Source: Styela clava
Lineage: Eukaryota; Chordata; Ascidiacea; Stolidobranchia; Styelidae
Assembly (NCBI RefSeq): GCF_964204865.1
Contig: NC_135262.1
Span: 6,820,001 to 6,884,000, forward strand
Reading direction: 5' to 3'
Length of the DNA stretch: 64,000 nt
Part shown: positions 23,182 through 36,710 of the stretch, piece by piece
Layout of the letters: each line of letters opens with the position of its first letter
How positions within the stretch are numbered: position 1 is the first letter of the stretch
The notes under the pieces: generated by a model
Database searches by the model: none
Told to the model about the DNA's origin: nothing
Seen by the model: only the letters and a program-made list of their open reading frames with translations
Program-made: the position numbers and the translations under genes

Positions 23182-25540
23182 AAGTTTTTTTCTCAATAAT
23201 CCATAGAAATACAAATTATTATTTTAATTACTAATGTGAATAAACACTGAATATCGAGTTATATTAATAGTGGCATTGATGTTTTTTAAGGCTTTGGGAG
23301 TGGTTCTTAGCTGGAGTAAAAAGGCAATTTAGGTTCTATCACGTGGACATTGCTACATATTTCTTTTTCTTTGGTGCTTTTCAATCAACTGGAGCATCGA
23401 TGGACCAAAATATACATCTTTTAAACTGAAAATCTTTTGGCGATTCATTCAATATTTAGGGTGAGGCCCTACGGGCATAGCTGAGGATTTTGAAGGGGGG
23501 GATTTTGAATTGGGGGGGTCTGAAATCTTTAATTGACAAGTTAGACCAAAACACCTAGCAGGTCTGATCGCAAAGGTTAGTTTATAATAGTCCCGATAGT
23601 CTAACTCTAAAGAGTGTTTCAAGCCACGAAAAATTTATATGTATGATATAGTAAAACAATTTAGAAGACTTTTATCTTACACTTAAAGGAGGTCTGACAG
23701 ATGTTTGGTCTAATATGGTATATCACATGTTGAAGGTACCAGTATTTGGAGCCCTTAATACGCTGGAAAAGCAATGAAATGAACTACAGAATGTGTTGCA
23801 TGTAGCTGTATAGCATTTATTTTGTTAAAAAATCCTTGAGCTAATCACCTGTTGTAGACTTCCAGTGTGTTAAATAATTTATGAAACTTTAGCTGATCTA
23901 CTGCAGTTTTTTGTCTCCAAATGTTTCAGAGAGTAGTAGTAGATTTCTGTTTTTGAAGGAAGCCACATCAGTAGTGCTGTTGCATATGTCAAAAAAGGTA
24001 TTTTGCAGTTTGCAAAACATGGCATTGCTTCAAATTCAGACATCTCCGAAATCCGAGCAACAGAAGAACCAGCAGGAAGTACCTACAAAGAAAAATTTCC
24101 CCGGTTCATTTGTTATTGAAGACCTGAATAAATTTTAGAAATATTAATCATGATCCAAGTATCTAAATGCTCAATAGGAGATAGATCTAATAGAAAAATA
24201 CAAATGAATTAATACCCAAAACAATTCTTTGTGCTATACCTGTGCTTAATATTTAACAGACATTTTTATCAAGCTATTGAGTTAAACATGTTGGTCTGTT
24301 AGTTTACATGGCTGTTTCAAATGTTTTTCTAGACATATCTTCATAAATTCCCTCTAGATGTGTTTCCATGCCAAAACCCCATCTGGTGACAGCAAATCAT
24401 TATTCAAAGGTGAGTTTCGAGACGTCTGCAAAAATTTATATTTTAGTTACAATATTTTGAAATAAATTGCCCACAACGATTGAACCTCGTCTACCATCTA
24501 AGCATGTATGTGTTTATATATAAGTATAACAGCCACTTTGACAAAGTATTATTTGAAACAAAAATGTGAATACCCCACAAAACAAATTGGAATAAATAAA
24601 ATATAACGGTTCCAGGAGAAATATTATTGCATTCAATAAATGTGGTGGATTTTGAGTAGCAAAAAAGTTATTGCTATTGATCACAAATCAATAATTTAAA
24701 ATCACTCAACAAAATAATTCAAAACTTTTTGGCAAATCTAAAATTAGAAATATATTTATATGTTGAAGCCATGTTTAGATAATAGCAATAATTGATATTC
24801 AATTTATGTGAAAAAAGTTATTAGTACCGGCCTGAAATCAAGCAAAATGGATTATCATGGCAAACGTAAAACACCTCTTATGTTGTAATATGCAGCTGGT
24901 GACTTCGTATACAATGACAGAATAAGTCTGGGAAAAAATTATCAAGATCAGTAGAACTGTCCCACTCAATTGATTGTTCCTCTATTTGCTCTATAGTCAA
25001 GTATATTGTGTAATATTCCACGTGCACAACGAACTTGGATATTTATAAGTCACTCACTTAATCTTGACGCGAGACAGCGCCGTCAGAACACAGAAAGACG
25101 CAGGAAGTCGCACGATGATTTTCGAAGCAATAATAATCTGTCCGCATCAAGTCAAGCGTGTCGGCGAATTCAACACCGGGATCACATTTCCGGTGTTACA
25201 CGGAGTTGGTACAATAAACAACCAATCCGGAACCCTTAAGTCTTCTGATTCATCTTCAACCACAGTAGCAACATTTTTATACCGTGACAATGGCGATAAC
25301 GCCAGGATTATATGTTTCTACTGTGGCAATGGCGAGCGCGAAGAATTATAAATTCGTCTGTGACAATGGCGAGGACGCAGCGGATTTGTTGACGGCGATT
25401 TCAAAGAACAGAAAAGCAAGCGAATATCAGCATAGAAAAATCGTGTACCGGGGGCGTCGCATAACACAAACAAAATTGCTCTGGTATTGACGGGAGGGAC
25501 CGATTCGACTGTGCGGTCATCGAGGTCAACTCCCACTCTA
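23182..25540. other. No gene recognised
   Basis: The sequence is AT-rich up to about 24950 and then has a less AT-rich stretch (25000-25540). Several overlapping open frames in the latter stretch have no domain match and no exon-like borders. Confidence 0.4.
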
Positions 25541-25543
25541 TTT

Positions 25544-26742
25544 CGTCACACTAATAACCGAATTGCGTGAGTGATTTTTGGCGATTTTGAGTTTTTTATA
25601 AAATTGATATTTATGTAATGCTGCGCACCTGTCTGTTAACTCTGATTTTATTTTAAGAATTCCGAAACACATAAAAATGGATATTCAGTATGACATGCAC
25701 ATTTGTGCAATTGTTTCGTCATAATGAATTATCATTGTTACCGCATGACTATTGCGACGTCACAAAGGCGAAATAACCTCTGCAAAGTATTTTTGAGTTT
25801 TTGCATTCAGCTCAGCGCGTATAAATTTGAATTTATACTACAGTATAGGAAGACGTGCACTTGTGATATTCACTGCCCGAGTCCAATTCACCTTGGTTGG
25901 CTTTTATATTGGGTGCATTGCTGTTTTATTAAACACGTAGTGGACATAACGATCGTTTCAATATTATGTTGTTCTTGTTATTTGACACAGAATAACACAC
26001 CTAGTGGGAATATTAAAAAACCGCTTTTCTCTTCGAAGACTGGACCAATTGCTTTGAAATTTTCAGTGGCTGAAGATAAAATTTTTCCCCAGAAGGCTAT
26101 TACTTTTATTCATTTTAAATATTTCTGTTAGCTCTGTGAGATTTGTATTTGCTTGCTATGGCGTCATTAAACGTTCTGCGGACATCGGACGTCATTTTGT
26201 GTCCTACTGTACTGCTTCGCTTGGTGTGAATATATTTGGAGACTGTGATCTGACGGTACGGTAAACCGTACTGTACTGCGAACAGACGTGTTCATATATT
26301 TGGGCGTAGCTCTCTTGTTCTTTATATTTAATCTTAGTATTATTTCGGTGGGTGTGCGTGTTATATTGATGAAATATATATTTTTAAACATAAAAAATAA
26401 TGTAATCGAAACTGATTAGCTATTTTGTGGATTAGACATTGTATATACTGAGAATTACAGTCGTTTTTGTAATGTTTAGTTTTCAGGACTGGTGCATATA
26501 GTAAAGTTGCAAAATTGCGTATGTCCGCAAGTCATAAACACATTTCTGCCTAAGTCACAGTGCGCCATTATGACGTCACTCAACTGCGTCATACAAATTA
26601 ACTTAAGTCCGGCTACGATTAAAAAATTGAACCATGGCAAATTCTTGACTCTCAATGAAATAACAGTATCATTAAGAAGTTTTTTACGTTTTTCTCAAAA
26701 CTGCTAAAAATGACTTACGCAATTCGGTTATTAGCGTGACGA
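25544..26742. mobile_element. 1.2-kb DNA transposon with about 50-bp inverted ends, holding a MITE
   Basis: The left end has CACACTAATAACCGAATTGC and the right end, inverted, has CACGCTAATAACCGAATTGC, with similarity continuing through ATTTTT-GC and TTTTGAG. Inside (about 25900-26320) lies material of the family C MITE, including GACCAATTGCTTTGAAATT and a GGACATAACGATCGTTTC block. No transposase frame is recognisable. Confidence 0.6.
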
Positions 26743-27295
26743 TTTGTTGATGTGATTAAGGTTCACATTGAAGATCACTATTAGAAAAGTTGGTCTGTCA
26801 AGTAATAGCCTACTTTTAACAAATTCGATGCAGTTGCATAAAACTATTGGGGAAAGGGGTCGTTTATTGAGAACTCAAATACGCATTAAAAGTTCTATAG
26901 GCTTTAGCTCAATGGTCAGAAATCTTTATGTACTCGCGGGCCGCATATCAACATTTCCGGTAGCGTGCGGGCCGCGTTAATTGTGCCTGCGAACAATCGC
27001 AACATTGAACCGTAAATAGGATAAAACCTAAAATTATGGCGCAACTTCTATTGATGTGCTACAATGAGACGTTTATGTTGCCCTTCTTAATATGTATATT
27101 ATCAAACCGTACATTGTTTTTATTTACTTGATTTTTTTTCTGCGCCACGGCGAAAGCGTTGTAATCAAATGACAACTTTGTTTCCCCGCAGTACGTAGTC
27201 CAAATGACAATTTGACAAGCGAATACGAAATTTATTGTAAGTGTAATATATTTCATATAATGCTGCTCATAGCAATATCTACCCTATATGATTTG

Positions 27296-28261
27296 CAAAG
27301 GCGTAGCCAGCCCAAAATTTTGGTGGGGGCCAAATATTGTAATTTCAAGAAATGATATTGGGTTTGAGACATCACTTCTTTAAGCAGAAAAAGACCACAT
27401 TTGATCAATAAGGAAAATAATATTGAACAAATTAGCTGGCTTTTTGTGAATACAAAATTTATTTCTCGAGCAACTTTTTCTTTGATACAACAAATATTCA
27501 TAACGCAATCTGAATCAGTAAAAGACATCGCCACCATTAAAAGTCCATCCTTCGCTTTCCGCCAATTACGCTCGCCGGAACCCGATTGATCTTCTCCTCA
27601 GTGACCATTTCACGATGACAATGAAGGACACACAAATCAGAAATGCGATTGGACGTCATTGATGAGCGCAGCCATGTCTTCACCCGCTTCATACAGAAAA
27701 AAGAACGCTCAGCCTCAACAGTTGTTGCTTGTAGCGTCATAACGATTTGTATTGCTGTGTGCACGCTTGTATATTCGCGACTGCTCAGAAGAAGCTCCTT
27801 CAAACATTCGTCGTTGACGTCAAATCCACAGTCTCACTTCATTCTGGAGGAGGTTATTCAACAAATACAAACGCTCAATCTATTCCACTCGGGCTGGTTC
27901 GTCCGAAGAAAGAATTGAATGTTGGTGGCTTTTCAGGCTTAGAAGTAGTGCTAGGTAAAACCCGTGCATCCACAGTCCGAGTAGGGCTTTTTGATGTCTG
28001 TAAGGTAAGCGAGTCTTGTCGCGAGTAAGGTAAGCGAGTCTTGTCCGAAAATGAACTCAGCCGCCTGTGCCAAAAACTGCCATGAGTTACGAATGACGAG
28101 ACGATTGTGACGCAACAATGCATTGTAATGACTAATCAGCAATCGTGACGAGCAGGACTGCGACCGAATAGTAAATGTCACAACAACTGGTTGATTAAGA
28201 AAGAAAGTATTGGAAATTTGGGAGGGGTCATTGCCCCTCTCGCCCCATGGCTACGCGTATG
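27296..28261 (-). mobile_element. Nested hAT element with transposase C-terminal remnant
   Basis: The ends CAAAGGCGTAGCCAG and (inverted) CATACGCGTAGCCATGG form the terminal repeats. The 8-bp flanks ATGATTTG and GTGACTTG agree at six positions. The element contains a hAT dimerisation-domain remnant on the minus strand. Confidence 0.65.
27537..27803 (-). pseudogene. hAT transposase dimerisation-domain (hATC) fragment
   Basis: The minus-strand frame reads VMTLQATTVEAERSFFCMKR, then VKTWLRSSM and ISDLCVLHCHRE. This is the signature of the hAT C-terminal dimerisation region, as in ZMYM-like transposases: AERSF, lysine or arginine turn, TWLRSSM, L-L-H-x-H-R. The upstream catalytic region is absent, so it is an internal-deletion relic inside the nested element at 27296-28261. 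Confidence 0.75.
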
Positions 28262-28428
28262 GTGACTTGTAAATTACACGTTTGCACTGTCGCGCAGAGC
28301 AGTGGCGCAACTCGAGGTCGAATTTCGTATTTGCCGTGATACGTTCTGTAATGACGTTTAACATTGAATCCTTTACTACCTGTGATGCTGCTTTGAAATG
28401 CGCAATAAAAATATTTCCGTGGAGACAA
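28262..28428 (-). pseudogene. N-terminal zinc-finger fragment of a hAT transposase
   Basis: The minus-strand frame includes SKGFNVKRHYRTYHGKYE, which matches the histidine-rich half of the N-terminal zinc finger in GTF2IRD2/ZBED-type hAT transposases (N-x-KRHY-x3-H). It belongs to the outer element at 26910-28523 and is cut off by the nested insertion at 28261. Confidence 0.5.
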
Positions 28429-28539
28429 CGATATATAATCATTTTTGTATTACGCACTTAAAGTTCGCGGGACATTTGCGGGCCGCAAAAAATAGTTCGC
28501 GGGCCGCAGTTTGCCGACCCCTGCTTTAGATGATGATAA

Positions 28540-28945
28540 ATAACAAGATAGCTGTGCTCAAATATATGGACACGTTAACCAGAGCGAAGCAGTATTTACC
28601 TTTGACGCCACCGGTACCCACAAAAATTCCGAGTTTCGCGTATAAATAATTTACAGGATCAAATCGGACAGCCAGTGTTCCCATGGATAAAATAATACAT
28701 CGAAATTTTAGACGAAATATCAGATTTCATGCGAAATTTAGAAATAAATAAAAGTAATAGCCTTCTGGCAAAAAAATCAATCTTTACTCACTGAAAATTT
28801 CAAAGCAATTGGTCCAGTAGTCAAAGAGAAAAGCGATTTAAAAAAAAAATGATGGAGACAAATAACAATAACAACAAATTTTGAAACGATCGTTATGTCC
28901 ACTACGTGTCCAATAATATATATAAACATTTAATATAAAGAGAGA
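28540..28945 (-). repeat. MITE family C, partial copy
   Basis: This copy carries CTCAAATATATGGACACG near 28558, GCAATTGGTCCAGTAGTC near 28805 and ATGTCCACTACGTGTCCAAT near 28893, all shared with 36290-36710. Confidence 0.6.
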
Positions 28946-28958
28946 CAAATGTTTAGAT

Positions 28959-30410
28959 CAGGCCTGCCCAACCTTTTTCGTTTCGCGGGTCACTTTCACG
29001 TGACGAAATCGGTCGCGGGCCGCAAACGTTTGTACTAAACAATATGACCAGATAAGTCCTGATTTTGGTGTAGGTAATTACATAATACATGAAAGGCGAG
29101 TTTATTAACATGAAATCAATCAAATTAATAATTGTTTTCTGGTTACTGGGTAGGGCTGGCAAATTATTCTGGTAAACGGGGCGTGGACATTCTCGGGCGA
29201 TCGAATCAATGAATCAGTCATTACACACTTGCGGTTTTTTGGCGACCACGCAAGTAACACACATATCACGTCAAAGTTGAGTGTTATATTTGCGTTATAG
29301 TGTTTTTATTCATTCATTTTCAGTAGCTACGATACTGCTTTAATGTTTAAAGGAGCATAATATGCGTCAATGTCGGGCAATATCAAGTTTTAGTGGGCCG
29401 TTTCGTGAAATTTGAAACACCAATACAAGTATTTAATGAAGTAACATAACAAAGATTTCTGAACGAATAGTCGATATATACTGATTTGTGACTAATCAGT
29501 AATCAGTAGCAATGCCATTACGTCAATTTCATCAGAATTATTGACGAATACGCAGTGACGACATTTCCAAAATCTCATTTAACGCGAACATAACATGAAC
29601 AAAAGTACAAACATAAAAAGACAACGAGTCCGGGGACCAGTACCCAAGATATTGTTGACTTTTTATTTTACGTTGGCGATGAAGACGAATGAAGACGATC
29701 AAAGCCGACACGAAAGAAAGCAATCAGAATGAAATTAATTTGCTAACCTAGGCTCCAAGTTCATTCCTATATTTGCGCTCATCGTTTGTTCCCAATGATC
29801 GCACAATATCTTTATAGTTCGTCGAACAGAGTGCACAGTTTTGCGAGAAATAAAATAAAAATGACATTCATGTCCACTAGGGCAGGGCTACTCAACTATT
29901 TTTGCCGAAGATCCGCATACAAAACTTCAAAAATATTTGGGTCCGGTCTTTCCAGAAATTATATTTCGCATCCCTAAACACGCACTTCCTCGGCCGACTA
30001 ATGATTATTAGCTAATCAAGATTGTTTATTATGGCGTTATAGTTCTTTTCATATATATTTAAATCTATAAAAGTGATTTTATAAAAGGAAACTTCAAAAG
30101 TGGGGCTAATGATTCAAAATTAAGAATTAGGCGCGGTCCGAATCGAATACCCGAAAGATCCGGATTTGGACCGCCATCCGCCAGTTGAGTAGCCCTGCAC
30201 TAGGGTACAAGACTTAACACATACGTAATAATAAAAACCGGCATTTGAACGTAGATAGATGGCAGGAATATTTACACCAAAATCACGAACGATACTTATG
30301 TATACTAAAATGTATGTAAAAATTTAAAAAGTCTGCTTACAAACTTTAGAGGGCGGGCCGCATAAAACACTCCGGAGAGCCGCATGCGGCCCGCGGGTTG
30401 GGCAGCCTTG
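28959..30410. mobile_element. hAT-type element, 1.45 kb, with perfect 8-bp duplication
   Basis: It begins CAGGCCTGCCCAACC and ends GGTTGGGCAGCCTTG. It is flanked by GTTTAGAT at 28951-28958 and 30411-30418. GC-rich ends (GCGGGTCAC, GCGGCCCGCGG) face each other. No transposase is readable. A second element is nested at 29883-30197. Confidence 0.85.
29883..30197. mobile_element. hAT-type MITE nested in the 28959-30410 element
   Basis: This 315-bp element begins CAGGGCTACTCAACT and ends AGTTGAGTAGCCCTG, a perfect 15-bp inverted pair. It is flanked by CACTAGGG at 29875-29882 and 30198-30205. A relative is at 47618-47917. Confidence 0.9.
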
Positions 30411-33400
30411 GTTTAGATATATATAGTGAACGATGGGCTCGAAAAATGTATCACCGGCATCACAAAAGATTAAATGTGGCTTAGTAGAATTACTAACATA
30501 TTTAAGCCAATAATAGAAAAGTACAGTCAACAACTTAAAAATATAAATCTGAAAGATGGACCACTACAATACTGTTTGTGCACACTTTTTTACTAAACTA
30601 TATTGTGAAAGCACTTTCAGGTGTTTGTGAATAGACCAATCATTTCATTAAATGCAGAAATTTGCATAGCCGAGTTTTCAATAGTGCCTCAGCGTTTTTC
30701 TTTTGCTTAATGGTTGAATCAGCCCTGATTGCAGCATACTCGCATTATTATACGCCTACAAATCCGTCGCCATAATAGAGCAAGACTGAATAGAGTTAGT
30801 CTCGCGTTGTAACCCAAGCTAATACCTTCGGTAAAATCGGATATCAACAGTATTGAAGTTACGGTGAAATGCAATATAAACGTGGTCAGTAAATCCGATA
30901 TTTGTTGTTACTTACATACCAGTATTCAGAACAGTAGTAGTGTACCGTTACCTCTTGCTATCAACTTTGCTAATGGCTAAATGCTGAAATACCGATACCA
31001 GTAGGGTAGCCACTCAGCACCTCTAAGCAGAACGGTGTTAATTAAGCTTTATTCTAACACACCGACTGTACTTAGTTCTCTTCTATGTTCTCACTTTATT
31101 GTTATGAACCCACTTGTATGATTTACGCTGCGGTAATGAATGTTCCTATATTTCAAAAGTTCAGTGTATCCTGTTGAGCGTCAGTTCATGCATTTCACAG
31201 TTTTAGAGGCCCTAAGCACTTGAGACCTTGGTGTCCCATGTATAAGAAGTAATAATATACAGTATAATATTGAAACCAATATTCTATGTTATATGAAATT
31301 AATATGCAGTTTCAGGATTCATGACTGATTGAAGGCCAAATTATGATTAATTTGCATGATATTTTTTGGAAATGCTTCTCATGCCTACAAACATTTATGG
31401 ATTTTTAAGATGATACTGCTTAAAAAAAAGCAAAATTTATTTCAACGGGGGTCAATATTGAAGTTTGAATAGTCAGACCAATTCTATTTATTTTATTAAA
31501 CACTGAGCAATTGAAAATTCGACTTCAAAAATGTCTGTGATGGCCTCCCTTTCTTTGGTTCCCCAAATACGTGCTTATTTTGCTTAATAGTTACTTCAGC
31601 CCTGGGTATGCGGTTTATCTTTGCGATAGTAATGTGACTGACTGAAGCAAATATTCTTAGTTAAATGTCTAGTGAATATACTCAATCAAAACTGACCCAT
31701 TGATCATGAAATATAACAAGCTGCTCGAAACGCTGCTGGTGTAACGAGTTCTTTGTTACAGAATATGGATATTGAGTAAGTTTGGCATTTCTCGATTGTA
31801 GCATTCGGGTTTTTTCTGAACTGATGAGTCTAAAAAGCTAAGCTAAAAATTAAAAAGTACACACATTTATATTTTATAATATATGTGAATAAACCGAAGC
31901 ACTTATAGACTGAATAGCATTGGCATCTGTGGGATTTTGTCGGGGCGGTAAAAGGTACAAAACGCCTTTCGGCGGGTCTTGCCGTTGGTATCACCATAAA
32001 AAAACATAACCTACTGCCATAAAACCATTTAGATAAATTTTCAGAAATTCAAGCTTTGGTTTGGGTCATTGATAAACCCAACACTGGTTAGTGAACTCAT
32101 TTAGTGTTACCATATTTTAGGTGACCTCAAAGTGCGACGGACCCAAAGATCATATCTGTGATTTTTTCAACTTTAAATTGACCGATTTTACATTACGGGG
32201 GTACATTTAAAACCATCACGGCTGTCTTCATTGACCATATTGTCACCGAGAGTTCATGCGCTGTCTGTCTAAATATCGGTTACAGTTCGAAAAATAGAAA
32301 GGAATTTAGCTAACGTTAAACACCTTTTGGGCGTACGGGGCTCCTTACACGTAACAACTTGTAGCAATTATCCGCCAATGGTAGCGGAATACAACGAAAC
32401 AAACAAAACCACGCGTGCTGACTGGCTGTCGTGGCTGAACGCCAAAGCGGGACATTTGGCTGACCGGGTGGGACGCCGGGTCAAGACGTTGAATAGTGGG
32501 ACTGTCCTGCCTAAAACGGGACTTATGGTGAGCCTACTGAATTCTTTTCCATGTTCTTGTTGTTATGAAAAAAAAACGCTTTTCTCTTCAATTACTGGAC
32601 CAATTGCTTTGGAATTTTCAGTGTTTAAAGATTGTATTTTTCGCTAGAAGGCTATTATTTCGTTTATTTCAAAACTTCCTGGAGATTCTGTGGGATTTGT
32701 TTTTCTATCTGAAGTTTTTTGTTATGAAGTCAACAAAATTAAATAATGAAAATTATTTCTAGCGGTTCCGCGATCGCATATCAGCGTACTCTTGTTCAGC
32801 GAAATTTAGCGGATCTCGGCGGATCTCGCGCAGTCGTACTTAACGAAAGTGTGAATTTTTTTCTGGGGAACGGTAGACTGCGTTACAGGATCTGATAATG
32901 CAATAGTGAGTTGCTCGGATCATTTGGTATTTCAATTCACGTTGAAACTGAATCGTGAAGCATGGATCATCGTCATGGGACCTGGAAAAGCTAGGACAGT
33001 CCGGTACCGGTACTGTAATTTACCGTATATATATGATTTTCGGGAAATTGATGATAAAATATTTCGTTTTGGCCTTCATGTCCGTATGTTTGTGCATAGC
33101 GTTTGTCACGTATTGATACATTTAGTCGGTTCCAGATGAATTCTTTTTAATTTTTATCACATAATCGGTACGAATGTCCAGTAAACGAAAGTACGGGTTG
33201 ATACTGTATTCGATGTTGGAGTGTGAGTAGCAGTGCCAGCAGAACGTGTCGTCACTACGAGATGGCGTCGAAGTCGTATGCTGATCTAGGAATGGCTGTG
33301 GGGACAAATGGCCAACAAAAATTAGGATTGTTTATTCCACAAATTCGTAATCTGAAACTGTGGCCAGGCATCGACGGGGAGTGTGCGGCGGAATAATGAG

Positions 33401-34408
33401 ATTCGCTGTGTCTGGTATTCAATTTTTTATTTCATTTTTCTTGGCTTGTTAGGGAATATTAAGATGACTAAATAAATTTGCGATTATGTCAATTTTTAAA
33501 TTTAACCAATCCACAGACCAAAACATATATATACTACAAAGACTCCTTGACAAAATTTTTTTTAAATTCGTTTCAAATAAATAGTGCCAATACGACCAGA
33601 TCACTAATCAGTGACTAACCATATAGTGTAGCGAATGTGCATTGTGTAACTATGAATTATAATGTATTTAACCCTTTCATTTTAATAGTGTGTTTCATTT
33701 CACACAATAGGTCATTTTATTGTAGCAACACTGATTACTGATTACATGTACTGCCTTTCTCGTATCGATCAATTTGATGACGTATCGTTCCGGCTTGCCG
33801 AGAGGGCTGCACAATATTGTGTTTTGATTCACTTCTGTTTTACTGCGTTAAGTGTAATGTGTTTTGATTCACTTCTGTTTTACTGCGTTAGGTGTGATGT
33901 GTTTTGGTTCACTCCTGATTTACTGTGTTAAGAGTTAAGTGTGTTTCAATTTTATCTGTTTTCGGAATTTTGGATTGTGCATCTTCCTATAATATACAAC
34001 AACCATTAGCATCAACACTGTGGGCTTATTATCGTCTGAAGGAATTCAGATTGGAGTCACATTCCATAACGCGTGTCAAAACAATAACGCGGGAATCGAA
34101 CTTAAATATATAGGGTGATAGTCTTTATCCCTAAGACCCATCTTTCATCTCTCTATCCCTATAATAGAACCAGCTGTCACAATAATGCTTGAATGGAATC
34201 AGTGGTGATTTTTTTCATCACTTCCAATAAGCTCACGCATCTTCTTTCATTTCACATTGCATTATTTTTTACAGGTGAACCCTGCTATAGATATCGAAAG
34301 TGTCGTTGATGAAACCGCGTTGAACAATTCATTAAATAGGAATAACATAATCTTTTTCCACGAAATAGTAAATTTATTCATGAGCTTTCGTTATATCATA
34401 GTCTAACT
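30411..34408. other. No gene recognised; MITE fragments
   Basis: The stretch holds a family C MITE piece at about 32545-33110, a likely hAT end at about 32440-32540 (GGGACTGTCCTGCC, then AAACGGGACTTATGG) and a three-copy 40-bp tandem repeat at 33817-33936. No exon structure was found. Confidence 0.5.
33817..33936 (+). repeat. Three-copy 40-bp tandem repeat
   Basis: Units beginning GTTTTGATTCACTTCTG start at 33821, 33861 and (diverged, GTTTTGGTTCACTCCTG) 33901, an exact 40-bp period. Confidence 0.85.
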
Positions 34409-36250
34409 CAGTGGTTCCCAAACTTTTTGTACCATCGCTCCCCTACAAAAGTTTATACAACTTCATCGCCCCCCGGCACTGCAAAAAAAGGAAAGTCTGA
34501 AACGAATATATTACAGACCAAATAATGAGACAAATCATAGTTTATAGTGTTTTTCAATGAGATGGATGAGCTTGATGTTCTTCAGCGAGTTTTTTTATTT
34601 TATCTAAAATTACCCCGTTTACTGATGAAAAGGCGATTTAGTTGTTTTGATAGGAATAGCAGCACGGCTAAAAACCCCTCTTTCACCATATCAGAGATCG
34701 GAAATGAAAGAATCCAGAGTTCTACCTCCTCAAAAACCGCCATGTACTCTTGCATTCAACTCCTTAAATTCACCCCATTCCACATTAAAATATTGAAAAC
34801 AAAATTAATTTTCCAAAACTTCTAATAATGACTTTCGTACCCTACAGCCTGATGACCTTCACCAAATTACATGATAGATACCGATCCTCGGTAAAATTCA
34901 TTCCAGATTCCTTATCCTACCACGTCCTCCAGTCCGATCACCAGTCCATAGTATTAATCAGCCATTTGTTTTGAATTCGGATGGCCCAGGGGTCGGCAAA
35001 TTTTACGTCGCTCGCGGGACAAAATTTAGGCTTGCTATTTTTTTTGCGGATTGCATAAATTTTTTCAAAGTTAAAAACGGAACATCGTGAGAAAACTGCG
35101 ACAATTCGTGAACTCAACTCAGTCGTCTTATTAAAAAATTAATGACGATGACATGTCTTGTTGCTGCATCACGCTTGATAGCATCACGACGCCAAGATTG
35201 GAACATTTTCTAAATGGGCATCACTAATCCTAGTTTTTCGCTTGTTCTTTGTAATGTTCATTTTTTAAAATAATTGTTCGCACAATTATGTACTTCCAAA
35301 CATCAAAGTGAATATTTTCGCATGGTTTGTGAAATTTTGATAAAGATTTTATTTAAGAAGATACATTCGTAGAAAAATTAAGCAGTGATGAATCTTTCGA
35401 ATAGAATATGAATTTTATTTCCTTATTGCATTGCAATACATTCAAATATTTACTGCGCTATTGAACCCCTGCACTCAGCATCAACTTTTCTGTGTGTTTC
35501 CATTTGTCTAATTATAATTAAATTGTAGGCTCGTTAAACGAGTAGCTGTTCAATATAAATTATAGGATATACTAAAATTTAGTCTAAACGTGTCTCCGAT
35601 AAATTCTGTTACGTAAAAAAATGCAATTTATTCCTAGAGCGTAGATAATAAATAAAATTAAATCATTGTTAAAACCGCCGTTTGGATGTTTCCCCTGGCA
35701 TAGACTTGTTTACTTTGTGACATTCCTCACTCAGACAGAGCGTGGTCGTTAACATGACCTCATTTTCACGATTTTGAATTATATTCGTTAGTTTTTAGTT
35801 GTTTTTCGGAAATTTAAATAAAATAAGGCAATGGACATCTTGTCCTCCTAGGAGTTTCAGTTTAATCACAGTAATCAAAAATTAGTGTAGAAATAGACTA
35901 GGCTAAAATTCTTTACCGGTACTTTTAAAATACAGATTTTTGAATGGTATGAATTAGAATGATAGTTTGAAACAAATACCGCAATTTATAGGCAACAACT
36001 CGCGAAACCACTCTTAAAATAAGCACCGAAAATTTTAGAATGGTGAAGTATGGGAAGAATTTTCGGGGTCAAAGATCAAGGAAAGGTCCAATCAGTGAAG
36101 CGTCCCGGGCCAGATTACTATACAGATGTCCTGGCCACTGGGATACGCAAACTACCGTACTTTATTGCAAAGACGAGTCCAGCAAGCCTTTCGCCCCCTC
36201 CACTTTTTCGCCCCCTTCTGTAACCTTTTCGCCCACTTTGGGAATCACTG
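34409..36250. mobile_element. hAT-type element, 1.84 kb, with perfect 8-bp duplication
   Basis: It begins CAGTGGTTCCCAAACTTTTT and ends CTTTGGGAATCACTG, with GC-rich CGCCCCC / TTTCGCCCCCTCC subterminal parts. It is flanked by GTCTAACT at 34401-34408 and 36251-36258. Inside are another hAT terminus (CAGGGGTCGGCAAATTT at 34987) and a diverged family A MITE (35690-36093). No transposase is recognisable. Confidence 0.85.
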
Positions 36251-36289
36251 GTCTAACTTATTGAGATAAAACAACACATGGCTGTAAAT

Positions 36290-36710
36290 AACAAGAGAGC
36301 TATGCTCAAATATATGGACACGTAGCACCCAATGGCAATAATTTTGATGACGTCATAGCGAAAAAAAAGTAATAGCCTTCTGGAGAAAAATTTTATCTCC
36401 AACCACTGAAAATTTCAAAGCAATTGGTCCAGTATTCGAAGAGAAAAGCGACTTTTTAAAAACGTGTCAAAGAACAAAAGCAACAACAACAACATAATAT
36501 TGAAACGATCGTTATGTCCACTACGTGTCCAATAAAGATCAATAGTCAGAAATAATATACTAAGGAATATTAGAGATGTATGGGTCTCTATTGTGCTGCA
36601 TAGAGAAATGATATTTAATCGTTCCAGGTGTTTTTTGTGTGTCAGAAATCAGAATAAAGAAGAGCGACACATTGTGGTGTGTGCATATATTTGAGCATAG
36701 TTCTCTTGTT
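36290..36710 (-). mobile_element. MITE family C, complete copy
   Basis: The ends AACAAGAGAGCTATGCTC and GAGCATAGTTCTCTTGTT are inverted. The block GACCAATTGCTTTGAAATT (inverted here) and GGACACGTAGTGGACATAAC are diagnostic. Other copies are at about 25900-26320, 28540-28945, 32545-33110, 40275-40992 and 41035-41230. Confidence 0.75.

Larger units (their letters stand above)
26910..28523. mobile_element. hAT element, outer member of a nest
   Basis: The left end CAATGGTCAGAAATC and the inverted right end CAGGGGTCGGCAAACTGCGG are diverged hAT-type termini, followed on both sides by CGCGGGCCGC-like sequence. Flanks are CTTTAGCT (26902-26909) and CTTTAGAT (28524-28531), an 8-bp duplication with one mismatch. 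A second hAT element (27296-28261) sits inside. Confidence 0.65.

Noticed and set aside
25006..25490. Overlapping open frames in a less AT-rich stretch
   Set aside because: No recognisable domain, several frames open at once and no splice borders; not supported as a gene.
26895..26925. tRNA A-box-like TAGCTCAATGGTCAG
   Set aside because: No B-box or cloverleaf follows; the sequence is explained by an 8-bp target duplication joined to a hAT terminus.
32327..32647. Plus-strand open frame of 106 codons
   Set aside because: Its sequence overlaps a hAT-type terminus and a family C MITE; coding is unlikely.
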